DNA of 64,000 nucleotides from Alkalicoccobacillus plakortidis (GTDB lineage: Bacteria; Bacillota; Bacilli; Bacillales; Bacillaceae_D), in contig NZ_JAMQJY010000001.1 of assembly GCF_023703085.1 (NCBI RefSeq), forward strand, positions 310,001-374,000, in the 5' to 3' direction. Under the pieces are notes generated by a model. The model saw only the letters and a list, made by a program, of their open reading frames with translations, did no database searches and was not told the DNA's origin. Position numbers and translations under genes: made by a program. Positions 49,044-59,588 of this stretch are shown piece by piece (position 1 is the stretch's first letter; each line of letters begins with the position of its first letter).

Positions 49044-49576
49044 TTGGCGATTTAATTTATTTACGTTCTTTTCAAATAGAAGATGCAGAAGATTTACTTC
49101 TCATGCAAACGCAGAACAAGCTGTTTTTTGAGCAGTATTCAATGATGCGTACAAATGATTTTTATTCAATGGACTATCAGAAACAAATGATTAAGCAGTT
49201 TTCACAGCTTAAGCTTCAAGGAATAGAATTTCATTTTGGAATATTCTTAAATGATACAGATCAACTAATTGGAACGATTGATTTATTTCAGCTGTATCGT
49301 GGTTCTTTACAAAGTGCCATGATTGGTTATTTTATTAGTCACGCCCATAATGGAAACGGATATGCAACAGAGGCATGTAAGTTACTTGTAAACTATGCAT
49401 TTTCTAATCTAAAACTTCATCGGTTAGAAGCAGGTGTTATGCCTCGTAATCTCGGCTCAATTCGTGTACTTGAAAAATCTGGTTTCCATAAAGAAGGCAT
49501 TGCAAGAAAAAACGTACGTATTAATGGGGTATGGGAAGATCATCAAGTTTTAGCCTGTTTAAATCCAAATGACTGA
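49040..49576 (+). CDS. GNAT-family N-acetyltransferase (RimJ/RimL type)
   Basis: A 178-residue acetyltransferase. The acetyl-CoA loop is NGNGYATEACKLL (about residues 112-124), and the family's closing motif is LEAGVMPRNLGSIRVLEKSGFHKEG. Related enzymes acetylate ribosomal-protein N-termini or small amines; the substrate is not predictable. ATG 49040 overlaps the ABC stop (ATGA), so the two are coupled. Confidence 0.87.
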   Translation: MIGDLIYLRSFQIEDAEDLLLMQTQNKLFFEQYSMMRTNDFYSMDYQKQMIKQFSQLKLQGIEFHFGIFLNDTDQLIGTIDLFQLYRGSLQSAMIGYFISHAHNGNGYATEACKLLVNYAFSNLKLHRLEAGVMPRNLGSIRVLEKSGFHKEGIARKNVRINGVWEDHQVLACLNPND

Positions 49577-49588
49577 GGAGGATTAACG

Positions 49589-50185
49589 ATGCAAAGAGTG
49601 CCACAAACCGTTTTAATCTATTTATTTGATGAAGTAGAAGTTCTTGATTTTGCTGGTCCTTTTGAAGTATTATCTCTTGCTCAAAAAGAAAATCAACCAT
49701 TCTTTCAGGTATACACCATTTCTGAAACTGGAGGAGCCATTCGAGCAAGGAACGGACTAGTGGTTCAGCCAGATTATGGCTTTGATACGTGGGATGGTCA
49801 GGAGGACCTAGTCATTATCCCTGGTGGTCGTGGAGCGCGAGAAATTGAAATTCATAAAGAGTCGGTCTTGGAGTGGATACGAACCATGTATCAAAAATCT
49901 ACTATCTTAGCATCTGTGTGTACAGGATCCTTACTACTCGCTGAAGCCGGACTACTAAAAGAGAAGGAAGCAACAACACATTGGGCAAGTCTAGATCATT
50001 TTGAATCTACATATCCGGACGTTCACGTAAAGCGCGGAGTCAAATTTGTTGATCAAGGCGACTTAATAACCTCAGCAGGTATTTCAGCTGGAATTGATAT
50101 GTCCTTTCATATCGTGAAGAAGCTAATTGGCGTTGACAGTGCTAAAGCCACAGCGAAGAGAATGGAGTATGATATAAAGTTATAG
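49589..50185 (+). CDS. DJ-1/PfpI family protein (glutamine amidotransferase-like)
   Basis: A 198-residue protein resembling the amidotransferase-like N-domain of AraC-type regulators. The Cys elbow is ASVCTGSLLLAEAG (about residue 111), with the acidic residue in FDEVEVLDFAGPFEV and the His in EATTHW. There is no DNA-binding C-domain, so it is a stand-alone enzyme-like protein (related to isonitrile hydratase/YajL types). GGAGGA precedes the ATG. It follows the GNAT gene by 12 bp. Confidence 0.82.
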   Translation: MQRVPQTVLIYLFDEVEVLDFAGPFEVLSLAQKENQPFFQVYTISETGGAIRARNGLVVQPDYGFDTWDGQEDLVIIPGGRGAREIEIHKESVLEWIRTMYQKSTILASVCTGSLLLAEAGLLKEKEATTHWASLDHFESTYPDVHVKRGVKFVDQGDLITSAGISAGIDMSFHIVKKLIGVDSAKATAKRMEYDIKL

Positions 50186-50221
50186 AAAAAACGCCTCTTC
50201 ATTTGAAAGAGGCGTTTTTTA
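50185..50221. terminator. Bidirectional terminator before pepF
   Basis: AAAAAACGCCTCTT pairs with AAGAGGCGTTTTTT. Confidence 0.88.
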
Positions 50222-50227
50222 AATGAC

Positions 50228-52035
50228 TTACTCGGCATAGCTTTCTTCGAGCTGAGTAATTAACTCTCCGACATATTCAACAGAGGTACGAATGGTATCA
50301 GGATTACTCATATCTACCCCTGCGTCAGCAAAAAGATCTAGTGAACTTTTTGTTCCTCCGGCTTTTAGCATCTCAAGCCAACGATCGATTGCCGGCTGAC
50401 CTTCCGATTCAAATGACTTATATGCAGCAGTAGAAGCGGCAAGACCAACAGAATACGTATATGGATACAAGCCCATATAATAATGAGGTTGTCTCATCCA
50501 TGTTCTTCCCGCACCTTCATCTAACACAACTGCATCTCCCCAGAATCCTTCAAGTACTTGATTCTTCGTTAGACGTAGTGTGGATGCTGTTAAAGGTTCG
50601 CCTGCTCCAGCTAGCTCGTATACGCGTCTTTGGAATTCACCTTCTAGCAAGTGAGTGACAAAATTATGGTAATACGTTCCGAGGAACTGTAGGATAACCC
50701 AACGTTTCATTTGTGGATCGTCTGTTTCTTGTAATAAATGGTTACCCAGAATTAACTCATTCATCGTTGACGGTGCTTCAATATTGTAAAGTGATGGTCG
50801 CACAGATGAAAGGGGTTGATGTTGGTTAGCTAAGTAGAAGTGACCCGCATGGCCAAGTTCATGAGCAAGCATAAAGGCACCACGCATATTGCCTGTCCAT
50901 GTCATCAAAATGTACGGATGAGCACCAAATGGACTTGAACAAAACGCACCTGTACGTTTGCCGATATTACTTGCACGATCGACCCAAGCGTTCATTTAAA
51001 GCTTTATCAAGCATCTCTGAGTATTCAGGACCCATGACTTTTAATGCTTCTTGAATCAGATCTGAAACCTTTTGATAGGTTGTTTCAGGTTGAAACTCTG
51101 GATCAAGCGGTGCTTTTAAATCACAAAATGTTAATTCGTCTAAGCCGAGTACACGCTTTTTAAGTCTCGCAAATCGTTGCATATGAGGCGCAAGCTCTTT
51201 GTAGATGATATCAAGTTGATTTGTGTACATCTGCTGGCTAACACGTTGCTCGTGTAACAACATATCTGTCGCAGACTCATAGTTACGTAGACGTGCCAGC
51301 GTCACATGTTTTCCAACTTCAGTTGCATAGGTTTGTGCATACGTATTTTCGTATTTTGCTAATGTAGCATCAAAGGTTTTATAGGCATTTCTACGTTCAT
51401 CTGTGTCCGGAGATAATTCGTATTGATCCTCAAATAATGCAAACGAAAGAGATTTTTCTTCACCCTTTGCTCCTTTAAAGGATGGGAAGGTCATATCAGC
51501 TGATTTACTAGCTGAATAAATGGCATAAGGTGATGTTAAAGTTGGACTCAATGCTTGCAGAGCTTTCTCTGTTTCTGCATGAAGAGAGTATGGTTTTTTA
51601 GATAGAATCTTATCAAGTAATATATTAAATTTGTTGAACCCAGGCAGTACTTCAGTAAATTGTTGAATGGTTGCTTCTGGAATGGAGAGAATTTCAGACT
51701 CGATAAAAGAAAGAGATGCAGATACTTCAGCTAAAATGTCAGTGGAAACAGCATAATCTGCTTGCGCTTCTGCATTGGTTCCATCAACAGATAGTTTTAG
51801 ATTTGCATATGTAGAGATAAGGACAATTTTTTCCATAATAGATTCTCTAGCTTCCAAGCAATTTAACAGATTCTCAGGTCGCTCAGCTAGCTTTCCTGAA
51901 AAGCTTGTAATACCCTCTACAGCTTGGAGACAATGCATAAAGTGCTTCCTGCCAAGACCCTCTTGTTTCAAAAAGATCAGTTAAATCCCATGTTTCTGAA
52001 TAATCAATCTCTGAACGGTGTGCTAAAGTTGTCAA
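50228..52035 (-). CDS. pepF: Oligoendopeptidase F (M3 family), two frameshift lesions
   Basis: A cytoplasmic zinc peptidase that cleaves oligopeptides. The active site is MLAHELGHAGHFYLA (HEXXH), with a distal Glu in the following helix. The frame breaks at 50986-50987 (CCAAGC for CCAGC, restoring NERWVDRASN) and at 51924-51925 (GCTTGG for GCTGG, restoring ALYALSPAVEGITSF). Correction gives about 601 residues, the normal family size. TTG 52035 is chosen because AAGGAGG lies 8 bp before it and the N-terminus then matches the family (RSEIDYSETWDLTDLF). Confidence 0.92.
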
Positions 52036-52134
52036 ATGATTTTCCTCCTTTTATTCGTAAAGCGAATTAAATGTAGTATACACTAGATTGGGAAGGAAGT
52101 TTAGCGAAAAGTTCTAGGCATGCCTATAGTAAAA

Positions 52135-52151
52135 CAAACAAACATTCGCTA
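52135..52151 (+). promoter_or_regulatory. LexA-like box and promoter element of mrfA
   Basis: CAAACAAACATTCG matches the Firmicute LexA consensus CGAAC-N4-GTTCG except for one symmetric mismatch in each half. The three bases after it (CTA) lead into a -10-like TACAAT (52150-52155). The identical 17 bp occurs at 59863-59879. Confidence 0.5.
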
Positions 52152-52185
52152 CAATAGAATAAGAAGAATGTTTAGGGGTGCAAGT

Positions 52186-54474
52186 ATGTTTAAAAAAAGC
52201 TTACAACAACTATTGCGTGACTTAAAAGAGAATGAATCCTTTAAGGAACAGATTGTTCATTGGCACGAACTTGAAGCAGTGGAAGCAAGGACTTGCCCGT
52301 TTCCGGACCAGATGAATAACAAACTAGTTCAGGCTTTGCAAAAAAGAGGAATTGGTGAGCTGTATACTCATCAGGAAGCTGCATATTCAGCAACACAAAA
52401 GGGTGAAAATATAGTAGCGGTAACTCCAACGGCATCAGGTAAAACACTTTGCTACAATTTACCGGTCCTCCAACAAATTTCAGAGAATAATGAGAGCCGA
52501 GCTCTTTATATTTTTCCTACTAAAGCGTTAGCACAAGATCAAATGAGTGAACTTAATGAGCTCATTGATGAAATGGATGTACCAATTCGCTCTTACACAT
52601 ATGATGGTGATACATCTCCTTCCATTAGACAAGCTGTAAGAAAGGTTGGGCATGTAGTTATTACCAATCCTGATATGCTACATTCAGCAATCCTCCCACA
52701 TCATACAAAATGGGTATCGTTTTTTGAGAATTTACAGTACATCATTATCGATGAACTACATACATATCGTGGGGTATTTGGAAGTCATGTTGCAAATGTC
52801 ATTAGGCGACTAAAACGCATAGCAGCTTACTACGGGGCAAACCCAACATTCATTTGTACATCAGCAACCATCGCAAATCCCAAAGAGCTAGCAGAAGAAT
52901 TAACAGGCCGACCAATGCGCCTAATTCAAAACAATGGAGCGCCTAGAGGAAAAAAACACTTTATCTTTTACAACCCTCCGATTGTGAATGAACCGCTAAA
53001 TATACGTCGAAGTGCAACAGTTGATGTCAATGAGTTAGCAAAGCAATTTTTAACAAATGGCATTCAAACAATTGTGTTTGCAAGAAGTCGAGTGCGTGTT
53101 GAGATTATACTAAGTCATCTACAGGAATTAATTAAACATCGCTTCGGTCCAGATACGATACGAGGGTACCGCGGTGGATATCTACCAAAACAACGACGAG
53201 AAATTGAAAGAGGTTTGCGAAAAGGTGACATCATTGGCGTTGTGAGTACAAATGCACTTGAGTTAGGAGTAGATATCGGTCAACTTCAAGTATGTGTGAT
53301 GACGGGTTACCCTGGTTCGATTGCGAGTGTTTGGCAGCAGGCGGGAAGAGCCGGGCGGAGGCAAAATGAATCTGCCATTATCATGGTAGCTGGTTCCTCT
53401 CCGATTGATCAATATATTATTCAACATCCTGAGGCGTTTTTTGATCGCTCTCCAGAGTCAGCAAGGCTCAATCCAGATAATTTAATAATCTTAATGGATC
53501 ACTTAAAATGCGCGGCCTACGAGCTTCCATTTAAACGAGGAGAAACATTTGATGGTGTTGAGATTGAAGAAATCCTTGAATATTTAACTGAGCATCAGGT
53601 TTTACATGAACGAGCAGAGAAATGGTATTGGATGAATGAGTCGTTCCCGGCACATGGCATAAGTTTACGCTCAGCCTCTCAAGAAAATGTCGTGATTATC
53701 GACCAAAGTGATGTAACCAAGCATACGGTCATTGGAGAAATGGATCGTTTTAGTTCGATGACTCTATTACATGACGAAGCGATCTATCTGCACCAAGGCA
53801 CTCAATACCAGGTTGAATACCTTGATTGGGACGAACGTAAGGCATTCGTAAGAGAAGTATCTGTGGAGTATTATACGGATGCAAACTTAGCTGTTAAGCT
53901 GACTGTGCTTGAAGAAGATGAGACCAAGCAGCGTCCTTATGCACATCTATCTTATGGAGATGTGATGGTTAATGCAAAAGCAACCATATTCAAGAAGATT
54001 CGCATGAGTACATTTGAGAACATTGGATCTGGTCCAATTCATTTGCCGGAAGAAGAGCTACATTCAAGTGGGATGTGGTTCAGCTTTTCGCCGGAGTTAA
54101 TTGAGCAGTTTGGAGAGGCGTCACTCGAGGCAGGATTAATGGGGTTTGCGCATGTTCTTGGGGCGGTATGCCCAGTTTTTGCAATGTGTGACCGTAATGA
54201 TCTTCATGTCGTTCCACAAATAAAGGCGGATCACTCGGAACGTCCAACTGTTTTTGTCTACGACAGCTATCCAGGTGGCATAGGACTTTCAAAAGAAATT
54301 TACCAAAAGGTTGATTCCGTACTGCAGCATGTACAAAATTTGGTTGAATCATGCCCTTGTCAATCAGGATGCCAAGCTTGTGTTGGCGCCACCAGTTCAT
54401 TCGGACAACTTGAAACAAAACAAATTGTGAAACGTTTAGTTAGTGGACTACTAGCGGATAAAACGAGCTACTAA
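52186..54474 (+). CDS. mrfA: DNA repair helicase MrfA (YprA)
   Basis: MrfA is a 3'-5' helicase acting with the exonuclease MrfB in a UvrABC-independent pathway that repairs mitomycin C damage in B. subtilis. The 762-residue protein has Walker A TPTASGKT (about residue 85), the DEAH-type IIDELHTYRG, motif III SATIANP, helicase-C motifs including QQAGRAGRR, and a C-terminal DUF1998 domain with the four-Cys cluster CPCQSGCQAC. ATG 52186 follows AGGGGTG; the in-frame start at 52120 would include the promoter. mrfB is about 5.4 kb away rather than adjacent. Confidence 0.93.
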   Translation: MFKKSLQQLLRDLKENESFKEQIVHWHELEAVEARTCPFPDQMNNKLVQALQKRGIGELYTHQEAAYSATQKGENIVAVTPTASGKTLCYNLPVLQQISENNESRALYIFPTKALAQDQMSELNELIDEMDVPIRSYTYDGDTSPSIRQAVRKVGHVVITNPDMLHSAILPHHTKWVSFFENLQYIIIDELHTYRGVFGSHVANVIRRLKRIAAYYGANPTFICTSATIANPKELAEELTGRPMRLIQNNGAPRGKKHFIFYNPPIVNEPLNIRRSATVDVNELAKQFLTNGIQTIVFARSRVRVEIILSHLQELIKHRFGPDTIRGYRGGYLPKQRREIERGLRKGDIIGVVSTNALELGVDIGQLQVCVMTGYPGSIASVWQQAGRAGRRQNESAIIMVAGSSPIDQYIIQHPEAFFDRSPESARLNPDNLIILMDHLKCAAYELPFKRGETFDGVEIEEILEYLTEHQVLHERAEKWYWMNESFPAHGISLRSASQENVVIIDQSDVTKHTVIGEMDRFSSMTLLHDEAIYLHQGTQYQVEYLDWDERKAFVREVSVEYYTDANLAVKLTVLEEDETKQRPYAHLSYGDVMVNAKATIFKKIRMSTFENIGSGPIHLPEEELHSSGMWFSFSPELIEQFGEASLEAGLMGFAHVLGAVCPVFAMCDRNDLHVVPQIKADHSERPTVFVYDSYPGGIGLSKEIYQKVDSVLQHVQNLVESCPCQSGCQACVGATSSFGQLETKQIVKRLVSGLLADKTSY

Positions 54475-54495
54475 ATAGAGATCAGGAGAGATAAC

Positions 54496-56064
54496 ATGAG
54501 TAAAATTCAACTGAATGTGTTTGAAACAAGTGATGTACATGGTCACATTATGCCACACAGGTACCGAACAGAAGATGATTTACCTCTTGGTTTGGCCAAA
54601 ATTGGCTCTTTAATTAAAGAAGTACGTAGCAAAGAAAACCATGTGTTGGTTGTTGATAATGGTGACTTAATTCAAGGAACTCCACTCACAACCTATTTTT
54701 CAAAACTTGATACGGATCAAGAACATCCACTTATTCGTGCTGCAAACTTGTTAGATTATGATGCGGCTGTACTTGGAAATCATGAGTTTAATTTCGGCTT
54801 AGATACACTGAATCAAGCTGTTCAAAACTCTACATTTCCATGGTTAGCAGCTAATATTGTGGATGAACAGACCAAGGAATGTTACTTTGGAAAGCCATAT
54901 ATTGTGAAGGACTATGACGGTGCAAAAGTAGCGTTACTTGGTTTAACTACACAATATATCCCTAATTGGGAAGACCCTAATCATATCGTAGGTCTAGAAT
55001 TTGTTGATTGCGTGGAGTCAGCGAAAAAATGGGTTTCACACATCCGACAGCACGAACAGCCAGATGTTCTTATCGTTTCATACCATGGAGGATTTGAACG
55101 AAATCCTGAAAATGGCGAGTTGGAAGAAAGGGAGACGGGGGAAAATCAAGGATATGCGCTTTGTCATGAAGTAGAGGGTATTGATCTTCTTCTTACTGGT
55201 CACCAACACCGTTTACTTACGGGCAAGTGTGGAGATGTTCACATCTTACAACCAGGTTGCTTCGGTGCGGCTGTTGGTAAGGCAGTCATCGAGCTAGAAA
55301 AAAACTCAGATAAGTGGCAAATTACATCTATTCAAACTGAATTGCTTGATCTTGATCATGTCAAAGCAGATCCAGCTATTGTTAAAGCTTCTGATCTCTT
55401 GGAAAAAGAGGTTCAAGGCTGGTTAGATGAGCCAATTGGTTATGTTGAAGGAAGTTTGCGAATTGAGGATGCGTTTGATGTACGGTTAAACAAACATCCT
55501 TTTACCGAATTTATTAATAAGGTTCAAATGGAAGCTTCAAACACTGCAATCTCTAGTACAGCTCTGTTTGACAACACATCTAAGGGTTTTCCTGACAAAA
55601 TCACCATTCGTGACGTGATGTCGAATTACATTTATCCGAATACATTAAAGGTGTTAGAGATCACAGGAGAAGAATTAAAAGCTGCACTAGAACGTAGTGC
55701 AAGTTATTTTATGCTGACAGATGGCGAACCAGCTATCAATCCGGCCTTTCTTTACCCTAAACCACAACATTATAACTATGATATGTGGGAAGGCATTCGA
55801 TACACCATTGACCTCTTAAAACCAGAGGGGGAGCGAATCGTACAACTAGAAGACGAGCATGGAGAACCGATTCAACTAGGCAAGACCTATGAAGTGGTTA
55901 TGAGCAACTATCGTGCTAGTGGTGGTGGCGAATACACGATGTTTAAGGACAAACCTGTGATACGAGAAATGCAAGACGATATGACAGATTTGATTATTCA
56001 ATACGTGCAAAAACATCAAACAATCTCTTCTGCAGTTAATCAGAATTGGAAAGTTATCTGGTAA
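54496..56064 (+). CDS. 5'-nucleotidase/2',3'-cyclic phosphodiesterase family protein (YunD-like)
   Basis: A 522-residue protein of the UshA superfamily. The metallophosphatase domain shows TSDVHGHIM, DNGDLIQG, LGNHEFNFG, SYHGGFER and TGHQHRL; the C-terminal nucleotidase domain ends with RASGGGEYTMF. There is no signal peptide, so it resembles cytoplasmic YunD rather than exported YfkN. It begins 21 bp after mrfA, suggesting co-transcription. The role may be nucleotide salvage or phosphate recovery, in line with the neighbouring Pho-controlled transporter. Confidence 0.86.
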   Translation: MSKIQLNVFETSDVHGHIMPHRYRTEDDLPLGLAKIGSLIKEVRSKENHVLVVDNGDLIQGTPLTTYFSKLDTDQEHPLIRAANLLDYDAAVLGNHEFNFGLDTLNQAVQNSTFPWLAANIVDEQTKECYFGKPYIVKDYDGAKVALLGLTTQYIPNWEDPNHIVGLEFVDCVESAKKWVSHIRQHEQPDVLIVSYHGGFERNPENGELEERETGENQGYALCHEVEGIDLLLTGHQHRLLTGKCGDVHILQPGCFGAAVGKAVIELEKNSDKWQITSIQTELLDLDHVKADPAIVKASDLLEKEVQGWLDEPIGYVEGSLRIEDAFDVRLNKHPFTEFINKVQMEASNTAISSTALFDNTSKGFPDKITIRDVMSNYIYPNTLKVLEITGEELKAALERSASYFMLTDGEPAINPAFLYPKPQHYNYDMWEGIRYTIDLLKPEGERIVQLEDEHGEPIQLGKTYEVVMSNYRASGGGEYTMFKDKPVIREMQDDMTDLIIQYVQKHQTISSAVNQNWKVIW

Positions 56065-56110
56065 TAAAAAACAAGCAGGTACCATATCAACATGGTCCTG
56101 CTTGTTTTTC
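56065..56110. terminator. Bidirectional terminator between the nucleotidase and phn genes
   Basis: AAAAACAAGCAGG(T)ACCAT pairs with ATGGT(C)CTGCTTGTTTTT. Confidence 0.88.
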
Positions 56111-56114
56111 TTAT

Positions 56115-56897
56115 TTAGACGAGCTTAGCTCTTATTTTTCCTGATACAAAGTCAACGAGTGTAATCATCACAATGATTCCAAGTAAGATAATACCAACTC
56201 GTTCCCAGTCTCGAACTTGAAGCGCAAAAATTAACGGTGTACCAATACCACCAGCTCCAATGACACCTAAAATAGAGGCGGCACGAATATTTACTTCAAA
56301 TCGATACATAACGAAATTTAAATAACTAGGTAGTATTTGTGGTACAACAGCAAACCAAAGTGTTTTAACCGGATTAGCACCTGTGGCAATCAATGCCTCT
56401 GTTGTACTTAAATTAACACTTTCTACATCATCAGAAAATAATTTACCAAGCATCCCTATAGATCCAATTCCAAGAGCAAGTACCCCAGAAAAAGAACCTG
56501 GTCCTACTGCTTTAATAAAGATTAAAGCGAAGATAATGTCTGGAAATACTCGAATAAAGCTAAGGATAAATTTACCAAACTGAGAAATGACTCGTGATTT
56601 AACGATATTACGAGCTGCAAGAAAAGCTAATGGTATACAAAAAACAGCTGCAATAAATGTACCAAGTATCGCAATCGCTAATGTTTCAATTAACTTCGCA
56701 ATTAAATCCTCACCGGCAGGGTCATACACATAGTCCCAATCCGGGTTGAATAATCCGCTAAAGATTGCTCGAACAATTTGACCAGAGGTTTCTTTAACCT
56801 CAATTGTAGGTAGACCTGCAAAAGCCCATATGTAGATGAGCATAAGAACAATGACAACAACAAAACGTGTAAAGATCTTTTTCTTTTGTGGGTTCAT
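56115..56897 (-). CDS. phnE: Phosphonate/phosphite ABC permease PhnE (second copy)
   Basis: A 260-residue inner-membrane permease of the PhnE family. Six or so membrane segments are visible, and the coupling (EAA) loop reads TEALIATGANPVKTLWFAVVPQILP. It overlaps the first phnE by 4 bp, so the pair likely forms a heterodimer. The substrate is a phosphonate, phosphite or phosphate ester; no C-P lyase gene lies in this window. Last gene of the phnDCEE operon, ending at the shared terminator. Confidence 0.9.
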   Translation of the reverse strand: MNPQKKKIFTRFVVVIVLMLIYIWAFAGLPTIEVKETSGQIVRAIFSGLFNPDWDYVYDPAGEDLIAKLIETLAIAILGTFIAAVFCIPLAFLAARNIVKSRVISQFGKFILSFIRVFPDIIFALIFIKAVGPGSFSGVLALGIGSIGMLGKLFSDDVESVNLSTTEALIATGANPVKTLWFAVVPQILPSYLNFVMYRFEVNIRAASILGVIGAGGIGTPLIFALQVRDWERVGIILLGIIVMITLVDFVSGKIRAKLV

Positions 56898-57694
56898 GAT
56901 AATTTCTCCCTTAGAGACGTACTGATAAAGTCAATAATCAGTACAACAATCAAGGTATATAGAATGATGGTAGATACCCTGGCGTAATCAAAAAATCCAA
57001 GTGCTTGGTCATAATACAAACCAATTCCACCTGCGCCTACAAGACCAAGTACTGCCGCCGCTCTTACATTAACCTCAAATGAATAGAGGCTAAATGACAA
57101 GAATTGAGCGGTAACTTGAGGTATAACACCAAACATCACTAGCTTAACCTGGTTTGCACCTACTGCGCGCATCGCTTCAAGTGGACCTTCATCAATTCCT
57201 TCAATGGATTCATAGATTAATTTACCGATAATCCCCATTGAAAATCCAATTAGAGCCAGGACACCGGAAAAAGCACCAATTCCAAAAATCGCAACAAAGA
57301 TAGCAGCTAATAGGAGATCAGGAATCGTACGAATTAAATTAAGCAACCAACGTGCAGGCACATTGATAAGTGGTGTTCTTAATACGTTTCTTGCAGCAAG
57401 AAGTGCAAGAGGCATAGCAAGCAACGCACCAAACGTTGTTCCAAGTACTGCCATTCGTATCGTTTCTAGAATCGGTTCGGTAATTCTCGTAAAATAAGCC
57501 CAATCCGGTGGAAACATCTCCTTTACGAGGTCCCACATATTTGGAGCACCTTTTTGAAGCTCAGAGAATGAGAACCCAACATTGTGTCCGCTATACCATA
57601 GGATCGCTAAAATAAGCAAGGCAGAGAAAGTTTGTTTGGTTTTTTTCTGCCGATAAGGTGAAGTGTTCTTTTGATTTGGAGAAGATGGGCTCAT
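56894..57694 (-). CDS. phnE: Phosphonate/phosphite ABC permease PhnE (first copy)
   Basis: A 266-residue permease with a basic N-terminus, about six membrane segments and the coupling loop [25 protein letters not shown]. It is the sister of the gene following it, sharing the motif [17 protein letters not shown]. It overlaps both phnC and the second phnE by 4 bp, so the order of synthesis is strictly coupled. Confidence 0.9.
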   Translation of the reverse strand: MSPSSPNQKNTSPYRQKKTKQTFSALLILAILWYSGHNVGFSFSELQKGAPNMWDLVKEMFPPDWAYFTRITEPILETIRMAVLGTTFGALLAMPLALLAARNVLRTPLINVPARWLLNLIRTIPDLLLAAIFVAIFGIGAFSGVLALIGFSMGIIGKLIYESIEGIDEGPLEAMRAVGANQVKLVMFGVIPQVTAQFLSFSLYSFEVNVRAAAVLGLVGAGGIGLYYDQALGFFDYARVSTIILYTLIVVLIIDFISTSLREKLS

Positions 57695-58461
57695 GCGTTA
57701 ACACCCAACATTTCTTTATCATCAATCGGACGACCGTAAATTTCAGCAAACGCCTCATCTGTTGCTTCTTCTACAGGGCCATCAAAAACAATTTCACCAG
57801 CTCTTAAACCAATAATACGCGTTGCATAAGCGCGAGCTAAATCAATAAAGTGTAAATTAACAATGGTTGTTATACCTAGATCATTATTAATACGTTTTAA
57901 ATCATCCATGACTTGTTTTGTCGTTAATGGATCAAGAGATGCAACAGGCTCATCAGCTAAAATAATTTTAGCTTCCTGAGCTAATGCACGGGCAATCGAA
58001 ACACGTTGTTGCTGCCCACCAGATAACTCGTCTGCTCTTGAAAAAGCTTTATCTGGAATGTTTACTCGCTCCAATGCTTTCATTGCTAAATCCTTGTCTT
58101 CTTTTGGAAAAAGACCAAAAATCATTTTAAGAGTAGAGTGGTAACCTACGCGTCCCGATAATACATTACGAAAAACGGAAGAACGTCTCACCAAGTTGAA
58201 GTTTTGAAAGATCATGCCGATGTCACGTCTGATTTTATACAAACCTTTTCCTCTAGCTTTTGTAATAGATTGGCCATCGATTAGGATTTCTCCGTCAGTA
58301 ATTTCATGAAGGCGATTAATAGAACGAAGCATTGTTGATTTTCCAGCACCAGATAAACCAACAATGACCACAAACTCACCTTTTTCAATCGTTACATTCA
58401 TGTTTTGAAGGCCTTTTGTTCCATTTGGATAGACCTTTGATACATTTTTAAACTCAATCAT
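57691..58461 (-). CDS. phnC: Phosphonate/phosphite ABC ATPase PhnC
   Basis: A 256-residue ATPase. Walker A is GLSGAGKST (about residues 34-42), the signature [15 protein letters not shown] (about 145-159), and Walker [14 protein letters not shown]. It powers the PhnD/PhnE importer. AAGGAAGG precedes the ATG. A hairpin with a T-rich tail lies between phnD and phnC, which may make PhnD the more abundant subunit. Confidence 0.93.
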   Translation of the reverse strand: MIEFKNVSKVYPNGTKGLQNMNVTIEKGEFVVIVGLSGAGKSTMLRSINRLHEITDGEILIDGQSITKARGKGLYKIRRDIGMIFQNFNLVRRSSVFRNVLSGRVGYHSTLKMIFGLFPKEDKDLAMKALERVNIPDKAFSRADELSGGQQQRVSIARALAQEAKIILADEPVASLDPLTTKQVMDDLKRINNDLGITTIVNLHFIDLARAYATRIIGLRAGEIVFDGPVEEATDEAFAEIYGRPIDDKEMLGVNA

Positions 58462-58489
58462 GATAAATCCTTCCTTCTATTAGGAATAA

Positions 58490-58530
58490 TAAAAATGGTT
58501 GGTGCTCCGCAAGGTACGGAAACACCAACC
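58490..58530 (-). terminator. Attenuator-like hairpin between phnD and phnC
   Basis: On the minus strand, GGTTGGTG pairs with CACCAACC and is followed by ATTTTTATT. The weak T tract suggests partial termination. Confidence 0.7.
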
Positions 58531-58572
58531 ACCTACATACCGTTTACATCTAAATGACGACCCGTACGAGTC

Positions 58573-59541
58573 CTACTCTGTTTTTACTTTTTCGTTGTAT
58601 TCACGAACAGTTTCGAATTTACTGTCGTCAGATTTAACATATCCTTCATGTGTATACACGTCTTTGATAATAGCTCGGCCATCTTCACTTTCTCCAATTG
58701 CGATAAATGCTGCTTGGATCTTATCTTTCCATTCTTGATCCATGTCAGGAAGAACAGCAATTGTATCGTTTGGAATTGGCTCTGTAAATTCAAGGATTTC
58801 TGTATCTTCAAATACAGATGGGTAATCACTTGTTACAACATTACGAGCATCTTGGAATGTTGCAGCTGCATCAACATCTCCGTTTAGTAGAGAGATAATC
58901 GCTTGGTCATGTCCTTTAAGTGTCACTGGCTCAACATCTGTTAATGGATCTAATCCTGCATCAATAAGAACCGCAGCAGGCCATACATAACCAGCTGATG
59001 ACGTTACACTTTGATAACCCATTTTTTTGCCTTTTAGATCTTCAATGCTTTCAATACCAGAGTCTTTTTTAACAATAATTTGAGATTTATAGAAATCAAC
59101 TAAATCCTCAGTAGGAGAACCATCCTCGTCGTTTACTCCATAGCGCTGTGCTTGCAAAATAACTTCTGCAGCGCCACGCTCTTCAGCTAATACATACGCT
59201 GTAGGGGGTAGGAAGCCCACATCAACTTGTTCTGAAGCCATTGCTTCAACAATGGTGTTGTAGTCAGTAGATACACTTACTGTAACTGGGATATCAAGTT
59301 CTGCAGTTAAAAGATCCTCTAGAGGCTTAGCTTTTGCTTCAAGAGTATCTGCATTCTGAGAAGGAACAAATTGAACACGTAGCTCTTCAGGAACATAACC
59401 TGTTGCTTCTTCTGTTCCATTGTCATTCTCGTCACTACCAGTGTTTTCTTCTGGAGCGTCAGAATCACCGCTTCCACAGCCAGCAAGTAAAACGGCTGCT
59501 AATGTAAATGATAAACCAGTACCATACAAATGCTTTTTCAT
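58573..59541 (-). CDS. phnD: Phosphonate/phosphite ABC substrate-binding lipoprotein PhnD
   Basis: A 322-residue lipoprotein. The signal ends in the lipobox LLAGC (Cys about residue 19), followed by an acidic Asn/Glu linker. The PhnD-type binding core shows RVQFVPSQNAD-like and ASEQVDVGFLPPTAYV motifs, GKKMGYQSVTSSAGYVWP and GDVDAAATFQDARN. It captures the substrate outside the membrane. ATG 59541 follows GGGGG; the in-frame start at 59583 is too far upstream. Pho-type repeats precede it. Confidence 0.9.
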   Translation of the reverse strand: MKKHLYGTGLSFTLAAVLLAGCGSGDSDAPEENTGSDENDNGTEEATGYVPEELRVQFVPSQNADTLEAKAKPLEDLLTAELDIPVTVSVSTDYNTIVEAMASEQVDVGFLPPTAYVLAEERGAAEVILQAQRYGVNDEDGSPTEDLVDFYKSQIIVKKDSGIESIEDLKGKKMGYQSVTSSAGYVWPAAVLIDAGLDPLTDVEPVTLKGHDQAIISLLNGDVDAAATFQDARNVVTSDYPSVFEDTEILEFTEPIPNDTIAVLPDMDQEWKDKIQAAFIAIGESEDGRAIIKDVYTHEGYVKSDDSKFETVREYNEKVKTE

Positions 59542-59588
59542 TAATAAAGACCCCCTAATTATATGTATAAAACTATCAAACAAAAATC

